Shown here: positions 59,426 through 64,000 of the stretch, one piece after another
Numbering within the stretch: position 1 is the first letter of the stretch
Layout: each line of letters begins with the position of its first letter
Assembly (NCBI RefSeq): GCF_900078745.1
Contig: NZ_FKII01000046.1
Location: 21,676-85,675 of the forward strand
Direction: 5' to 3'
Source: Candidatus Ichthyocystis sparus
GTDB lineage: Bacteria; Pseudomonadota; Gammaproteobacteria; Burkholderiales; 2013Ark19i
DNA: 64,000 bases
Translations under genes and position numbers: made by a program
Notes under the pieces: generated by a model
Seen by the model: only the letters and a program-made list of their open reading frames with translations
Database searches by the model: none
What the model was told of the DNA's origin: nothing

Positions 59426-60448
59426 TCATACCTATATCTTATGCAAAACAGTGCAAGGTGTATCAGCTTTTATTATCTTATAATACTCACTAGAAATTAA
59501 GGCTGTTAAGCTAAGACTATGTAGCTTTTTATCAGAAAAGTACTGTGGTATTTTTATATATGCTATGTAGATTAATGAGTAATTATTTGTGAGCATATTA
59601 ATAATCATATTTTTACCACAATCATTTTATCTGTAATTTTTAGTACATTTTCTGACATGCGTATCCAGGTTTAGGTGTGTCTTATATAGTCAGATAGCAT
59701 ATATTTGTTTTTATTATTAAAAGAGATTAGATATATTTATTTTTCCTAGCAGTACTATGTGTAGTGTAGTTACTATTTATAAGTCTGTATCAGTATTAGG
59801 ATGAAGGTTATACTATATGTATGGTACCTGTTACTACAGTACTATAATACTTTGGGAATGAAAAATTTTTATATGTTATGTTTTTGTATAAGTAATACAT
59901 TAACACCAATTATAGAAATATTGTTTTCTTACTGATTGTTACATATAAAGTAATCAATAAACTATATTAGTACTAGCCGTGGTGATTAATATCATCGTAA
60001 TAGAGCATGTTTACATAAATTGGTGAGTGATACATATAAACATATTTGAAGTTTTTCATTTATATAAACTACGAATTAACTATTATTTTTACTACAAATA
60101 TATACTCATTTTATTGTCTGTGTAGTTAACATTTGCCTATAGGTATAACGTTGATACTTTTTAGAATTAAGGCACTAAATTTATATTCATAGTGCATGTG
60201 TTTTACATATTTTATGCTATAGAATTACTCGTAATTTTATAGATTTTTTTATCATTGGTACCTAGTGATAGGTTGTTCGTAAATTAACTTATTTCCTATT
60301 GTTAATATATTATATAAATTTACATTGATATTGGACGTAAGTCGTAATGTAGTAATTACTTATCATTAGTTGCTGCATCTTCTCTGGATGAACAACAATA
60401 TTATTACTTATATTGTGCCAAGTATATTTTGACAGGGAGACATTGTTC
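59426..60448. other. 1-kb AT-rich gene-free stretch
   Basis: No frame, RNA gene or strong repeat is visible. The sequence is very AT-rich with frequent stops in all frames. The right end contains the promoter and GGGAG ribosome site of the pentapeptide-repeat gene. The composition change relative to the core operon on the left marks an accessory boundary. Confidence 0.5.
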
Positions 60449-63400
60449 ATGTCATTTAATGTTAATAGCAGTACTTTTTATGTTTATGACGGCAGTGCTA
60501 GCTCAGGAAGTGTTGGTTCCTGTAACAATGGAGAGCAGACTAATTGCAGCACTTATAATACTGATACTGCAAGTACTAGTTGTGGTGGTTTACAAGAACT
60601 TGGCATAAACACGGCTGATTTGTCAAGTTGTGAGGAAGTTGGTAATGCTGTAAATTTAACATCTTCTACAACTTCTTCGTCTGTAATTACTAATAGAGGT
60701 GATTCTTTATCTATAAAACGGCAAGATTTAATTGGGAATACATTTGGACCTGATGTTTTGCAAGGATGTTCTTTATCTTCTTATTTGCATTTATTATTAG
60801 GTGCTAATAATGTTGTAACCAATGCAGAGCACAACATGCCAACATCAGGTAATGTTTCTCAGCATCATGAGAATAATACTTCACTTAGTTTGCGTAATAA
60901 TTGCCATACTCCTGTTGTAAATACTTGTTCTAATCAATTATCTACCTTAATTAGTAGTTCAGCTTCTAAGCCGGAATCTTCTACTGTATCTAGGCATAAA
61001 TCTTCTTCAGGTACTGTAAGGGAGTCTTTATTAAAGAAGTTGGAACAAAGAAGAACCGCGAAAATGCTGTCTAAAAGTTCATTAGTGCCCATACAAAGCT
61101 CTTCAGGTTCTGTTAACACGGACTCAAGAGTAGTACGAGTCTGCGCGAATAAGACTACATCTGGTAATAGAACTTCAATCCCTAAGATATTAAGGGAATC
61201 TATATCTGATGAGTGTAATTTTATTGATCATTTGGAAATTTATCTTAGTAAGCAAATAACCGTTTGTTCTTATATAGATGAATGTAACAGAAATTCTGAT
61301 ACTGTAGACTTAAGGTCTTCTATTATTAACTTTGTTAAGCTTGACAGTTGTGTGTTGGAAAAAGCTAAAATGGATGAAGTTCATCTGATACATGCTGATT
61401 TGTCGTACTCCTCCCTTTTAGAAGCATCCGTATCTAATGCCAATCTGAGATTTGCCGATTTATCCTCAAGCAATGCTAATTATTCTAAGTTTGAAGGTTC
61501 CAATATGGAATATTCTGATCTGAGCAGATCTAAATTTTGTGGTTCAGTACTAAGAGGATCTAATCTTAAGTTTGCTTGCTTGTGTCGAGCAGACTTATAC
61601 AAAGCGGACTTACAGCTAGCTAAATTAGATAATGCTGACATGAGATTATCTGACTTGAGATTGGTTAATGCGTTAGGAGCATCTTTAACAAACGCTAATT
61701 TAACAGGTGTAAATCTTGTTAAGTCAGATCTAAGATATGCTTCTTTTGAAAGGGCAAATTTAACATATGCTAGTTTATCTTATGCAAATCTTGAGCTAAC
61801 AAATTTACGTAACTCTATTGCTGTAGGTGCATGTTTTAATAGTGCCCATTTGAATTATGCCAATTTAGAATCAGCTAATCTATGTAATGCTAAGTTCATT
61901 TTTGCCAGATTACGCTTCGCCAACTTAATATCTGCTAACTTAGAAAAATCAAATTTTACAAAAGCTAATCTAGTATATGCAAAACTTAGAACAGCAAATT
62001 TACACTGTATTGATGCTTCAGGAGCAGATTTATCGAATGCTGATTTGCGTGAGGCATACTGTGTATCAGCTAATTTGAGTGAATCTATATTACGTTGTAC
62101 TAATTTAGAGCGATCCAGGTTAATGAATGCTAACTTAGAAAAAGCAATTCTTACTGGTGCTATTGTTAGCAGCTCTAATTTAGCTGGAGCTAATTTAACT
62201 GATGCTAATTTAACCGATGCTGATTTAACTGGTACTAACTTAATCGATGCTAATTTAACTAGAGCAGATTTAACTGGAGTAGATTTGACCGGAGCAAATT
62301 TGACTGGAGCAAATTTGACTGGAGCAAAATTAACCGGAGCTAATTTAGTTAATGCTATTTTAGATAATAATAATCCAGTTGAACCCAATATAGATATTTA
62401 TGATCTAGCTGATAATTCAATCTATGTTGATTTGGATGATATTAATCCCTCAAATTTTAATTTGGAAAATATTGATTCATGCAATTCATCTGTACACACT
62501 AGTGGTAATGTTCATGGGACATATAGTGCTGATATTGCTGCCGACAAATCGGGTGAGGATAAATTTGAATCAATTTTAGCTGTTTTAAGATCCACTAATA
62601 AATATGGTATTAATTCTAATGAGGGCGCTAGTTTGATAAGAAAAAAGAGATCTAGTCTCAACGAAGCTATATCTATTAATATTATGGGTAAAAAAAGTTT
62701 AAGCATGAGAAATGTACGTCTGGATGGATTAAATTTATCTGGTTTGTATTTTTGCTTTGCTGACTTCAAGGGCGCTAGCTTTAATAATTCAATATTGGTC
62801 AATACTAAGCTGGTATCTACAAATTTAGAGGGTTCTTCTATAATGTTTTCCAACATGTTTGGAGCTAGATTGAATAAATCTAATTTAAGAAATACTAATT
62901 TGTCTTGTTCTACTATGCATTTGGTTAATTTAGTTGGTGCCTCTTTAGTTGATTCGGTATTACACAAAGTTGATCTAATGGGGAGTAATTTAATTTCTGC
63001 TAACTTTGAAAGAGCTGATTTAAGTAATTCCCGCATGATGGGAGTAAATTTAAAATGGGCCGTTTTAGATAGAGCTAATTTATCTTATGTAGATCTTAGA
63101 TTTTCTTGTATTGAGAATGCTAATTTAAGTTTTTCTTTGTTATCTAATGCTGATCTAAGAGGTTCATATATGTCTTGTGCCGTTATTACAGGGGCTATTA
63201 TGAGATCTTCTAATTTGGAGGGAGTTAATCTTCAAAGATCATGCCTAATTGGTACTAATTTTAGTAATGCTAATTTGAGTAATTCCAATTTGGATGGTTC
63301 TCACTTAAACAATGCTATTCTTACAGGAGCTAACTTGATTAATGCTAGTTTGGTAGGTGCAAATTTGGAGAGTGCAAATTTGGAGAATGCAAATTTGGAG

Positions 63401-63490
63401 AATGCTAATTTAAGAGGCGCCAATTTAAAAGATGCCAATTTAACGGGTGCTATTTTAAATGGCTCTAGTTGGGAGGGTGCCGTCCTTTAA
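60449..63490 (+). CDS. Large pentapeptide-repeat protein with two repeat domains
   Basis: ATG 60449 follows GGGAG; a longer frame from TTG 60413 is less likely. About 1,013 residues. Residues 1-290 are Ser/Thr/Asn-rich and low-complexity. Residues about 295-640 and 750-1013 are two runs of A(D/N)LxX pentapeptides, which fold into right-handed quadrilateral beta-helices. An acidic linker of about 100 residues joins them. There is no signal peptide or membrane helix. Near-identical 15-bp units (about 62290-62345 and 63361-63405) show recent repeat growth. Such proteins serve as effectors, DNA mimics or scaffolds; which applies here is unknown. It stands alone between pgsA and the rRNA operon. 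Confidence 0.85.
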   Translation: MSFNVNSSTFYVYDGSASSGSVGSCNNGEQTNCSTYNTDTASTSCGGLQELGINTADLSSCEEVGNAVNLTSSTTSSSVITNRGDSLSIKRQDLIGNTFGPDVLQGCSLSSYLHLLLGANNVVTNAEHNMPTSGNVSQHHENNTSLSLRNNCHTPVVNTCSNQLSTLISSSASKPESSTVSRHKSSSGTVRESLLKKLEQRRTAKMLSKSSLVPIQSSSGSVNTDSRVVRVCANKTTSGNRTSIPKILRESISDECNFIDHLEIYLSKQITVCSYIDECNRNSDTVDLRSSIINFVKLDSCVLEKAKMDEVHLIHADLSYSSLLEASVSNANLRFADLSSSNANYSKFEGSNMEYSDLSRSKFCGSVLRGSNLKFACLCRADLYKADLQLAKLDNADMRLSDLRLVNALGASLTNANLTGVNLVKSDLRYASFERANLTYASLSYANLELTNLRNSIAVGACFNSAHLNYANLESANLCNAKFIFARLRFANLISANLEKSNFTKANLVYAKLRTANLHCIDASGADLSNADLREAYCVSANLSESILRCTNLERSRLMNANLEKAILTGAIVSSSNLAGANLTDANLTDADLTGTNLIDANLTRADLTGVDLTGANLTGANLTGAKLTGANLVNAILDNNNPVEPNIDIYDLADNSIYVDLDDINPSNFNLENIDSCNSSVHTSGNVHGTYSADIAADKSGEDKFESILAVLRSTNKYGINSNEGASLIRKKRSSLNEAISINIMGKKSLSMRNVRLDGLNLSGLYFCFADFKGASFNNSILVNTKLVSTNLEGSSIMFSNMFGARLNKSNLRNTNLSCSTMHLVNLVGASLVDSVLHKVDLMGSNLISANFERADLSNSRMMGVNLKWAVLDRANLSYVDLRFSCIENANLSFSLLSNADLRGSYMSCAVITGAIMRSSNLEGVNLQRSCLIGTNFSNANLSNSNLDGSHLNNAILTGANLINASLVGANLESANLENANLENANLRGANLKDANLTGAILNGSSWEGAVL

Positions 63491-63741
63491 GCGTTTAACT
63501 TGAGTAGTAATACCAACTTGATTGATATAAAATTTGGAATCTTCTGAGTCTCAGTGTGGTCATGTATGTATGTATAATGATAATGTTGATCGGTGCGTTT
63601 TTATAAATAAGGTTTTCTCAATTTGCAAAGTAGGATTGGATGTGAGTGTTAGCTATGCAAAAATTAATGGCTTGTAATATAAAAATAATTAGGTTGCATT
63701 TTAATTTTCATATGTTGATAGTTCTTTTTTAATTTTTGTCA
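63491..63741. other. Spacer between pentapeptide gene and rRNA promoter
   Basis: About 250 bp of AT-rich DNA with no gene. No clear intrinsic terminator for the upstream gene was found. An A/T-rich segment directly before the -35 box (63710-63740) could act as an UP element for the rRNA promoter. Confidence 0.4.
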
Positions 63742-63770
63742 TTGACATTGTAGATTCTAATCTTCATAAT
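63742..63770 (+). promoter_or_regulatory. Probable rRNA operon promoter
   Basis: TTGACA (63742-63747), a 17-nt spacer and CATAAT (63765-63770) form a near-consensus sigma-70 promoter. It is preceded by an A/T-rich tract. The -10 is followed by CCCC, a GC-rich discriminator typical of stringently controlled rRNA promoters. It lies about 125 bp upstream of the 16S rRNA 5' end. Confidence 0.75.
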
Positions 63771-63802
63771 CCCCAACTGTGATGTCTGTTACCGGTTTTT
63801 GA

Positions 63803-63814
63803 GATCTTTAAAAA
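63803..63814 (+). promoter_or_regulatory. Possible boxA antitermination element
   Basis: GATCTTTAAAAA resembles the boxA consensus TGCTCTTTAACA (7-8 matches). It lies between the promoter and the 16S gene, where boxA is expected. A boxB hairpin was not identified. Confidence 0.4.
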
Positions 63815-63894
63815 AGAGAGTAAGCAGTTAATAGTTGTGAGCGGGTTAGGAGAGGTTCGCGATAAGCGGGCTGAGTTTGTTAAGAAATAAGATA

Positions 63895-64000
63895 TAACTA
63901 AAGAGTTTGATCCTGGCTCAGATTGAACGCTGGCGGCATGCTTTACACATGCAAGTCGAACGGCAGCACGTTTTAGGCAACTAAGATGGTGGCGAGTGGC
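63895..64000 (+). rRNA. 16S ribosomal RNA, 5' end (continues past window)
   Basis: AGAGTTTGATCCTGGCTCAG at 63902 is the universal 16S start, so the mature 5' end should be near 63895. It continues 'ATTGAACGCTGGCGGCATGC' and then 'GTCGAACGGCAGCACG', a helix-6 region typical of Betaproteobacteria. Only about 106 nt are in the window. Confidence 0.97.

Noticed and set aside
61855..62388. 177-codon reverse-strand frame opposite the pentapeptide repeats
   Set aside because: It is the periodic antisense shadow of the pentapeptide codons and has no start context.
62281..63405. Possible CRISPR-like array of short repeats
   Set aside because: The 15-bp units are contiguous, in frame and encode A(D/N)LxX pentapeptides; there are no spacers.

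Overview
The window looks like part of the chromosome of a host-associated betaproteobacterium. It is AT-rich. The 16S rRNA start at the right edge and the gene order of the maf-rpmF-fab, rpoE-lepA-lepB-rnc-era-recO-pdxJ-acpS-nagZ and smc-zipA-ligA blocks are of betaproteobacterial type. The accessory proteins are low-complexity, or carry paired membrane helices followed by coiled coils. This resembles 'Candidatus Ichthyocystis' (fish epitheliocystis agents), but that identity is inference and no search was run.

Layout. (1) 1-17.9 kb is an accessory region. It opens with a partial repeat protein. A roughly 3.7-3.9 kb cassette then occurs three times in tandem (A about 2.43-6.31 kb, B 6.31-10.02 kb, C 10.02-12.61 kb). 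Each cassette begins with a Gly/Arg/Ser-rich gene. This is followed by a Cys-rich two-helix membrane protein, a small membrane ORF and a two-helix/coiled-coil protein. Only B has all of these; in A and C the membrane genes are decayed while the Gly-rich gene stays open. Two reverse-strand genes with the same two-helix/coiled-coil layout follow (12.8-15.9 kb). After them come an initiator tRNA, a three-gene operon encoding a Tyr/Gly/Gln-rich peptide and two unknown proteins, and a tRNA-Pro. (2) 18-26.4 kb is core: ispB, rplU-rpmA-obg, an orphan VirB8/TrbF-like gene, dapD-dapE and clpA. (3) 26.4-31.6 kb has two paralogous sodium:solute symporters divergent from an acetoacetyl-CoA synthetase. (4) 31.6-42.2 kb carries smc-zipA-ligA-hpt-queF, then ald, a deformylase-like gene lacking its catalytic Glu, and maf on the reverse strand. 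(5) 42.4-48 kb is rpmF-plsX-fabH-fabD-fabG-acpP-fabF. (6) 48.5-59.4 kb has rpoE (inverted), rseC, lepA, lepB, rnc, era, recO, pdxJ, acpS, nagZ, uvrC and pgsA. (7) 60.4-63.5 kb is a roughly 1,000-residue pentapeptide-repeat protein, followed by an rRNA promoter and the first about 106 nt of 16S rRNA.

How it works together. The core blocks serve fatty-acid and phospholipid synthesis, lysine/peptidoglycan precursor synthesis, translation, DNA repair and chromosome organisation. The accessory genes share short motifs (Arg-Ser-Tyr motifs, basic aromatic C-termini) and membrane-hairpin layouts across otherwise unrelated proteins. Together these suggest a family of secreted or inclusion-membrane proteins facing a eukaryotic host. 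That role is inferred from architecture alone.
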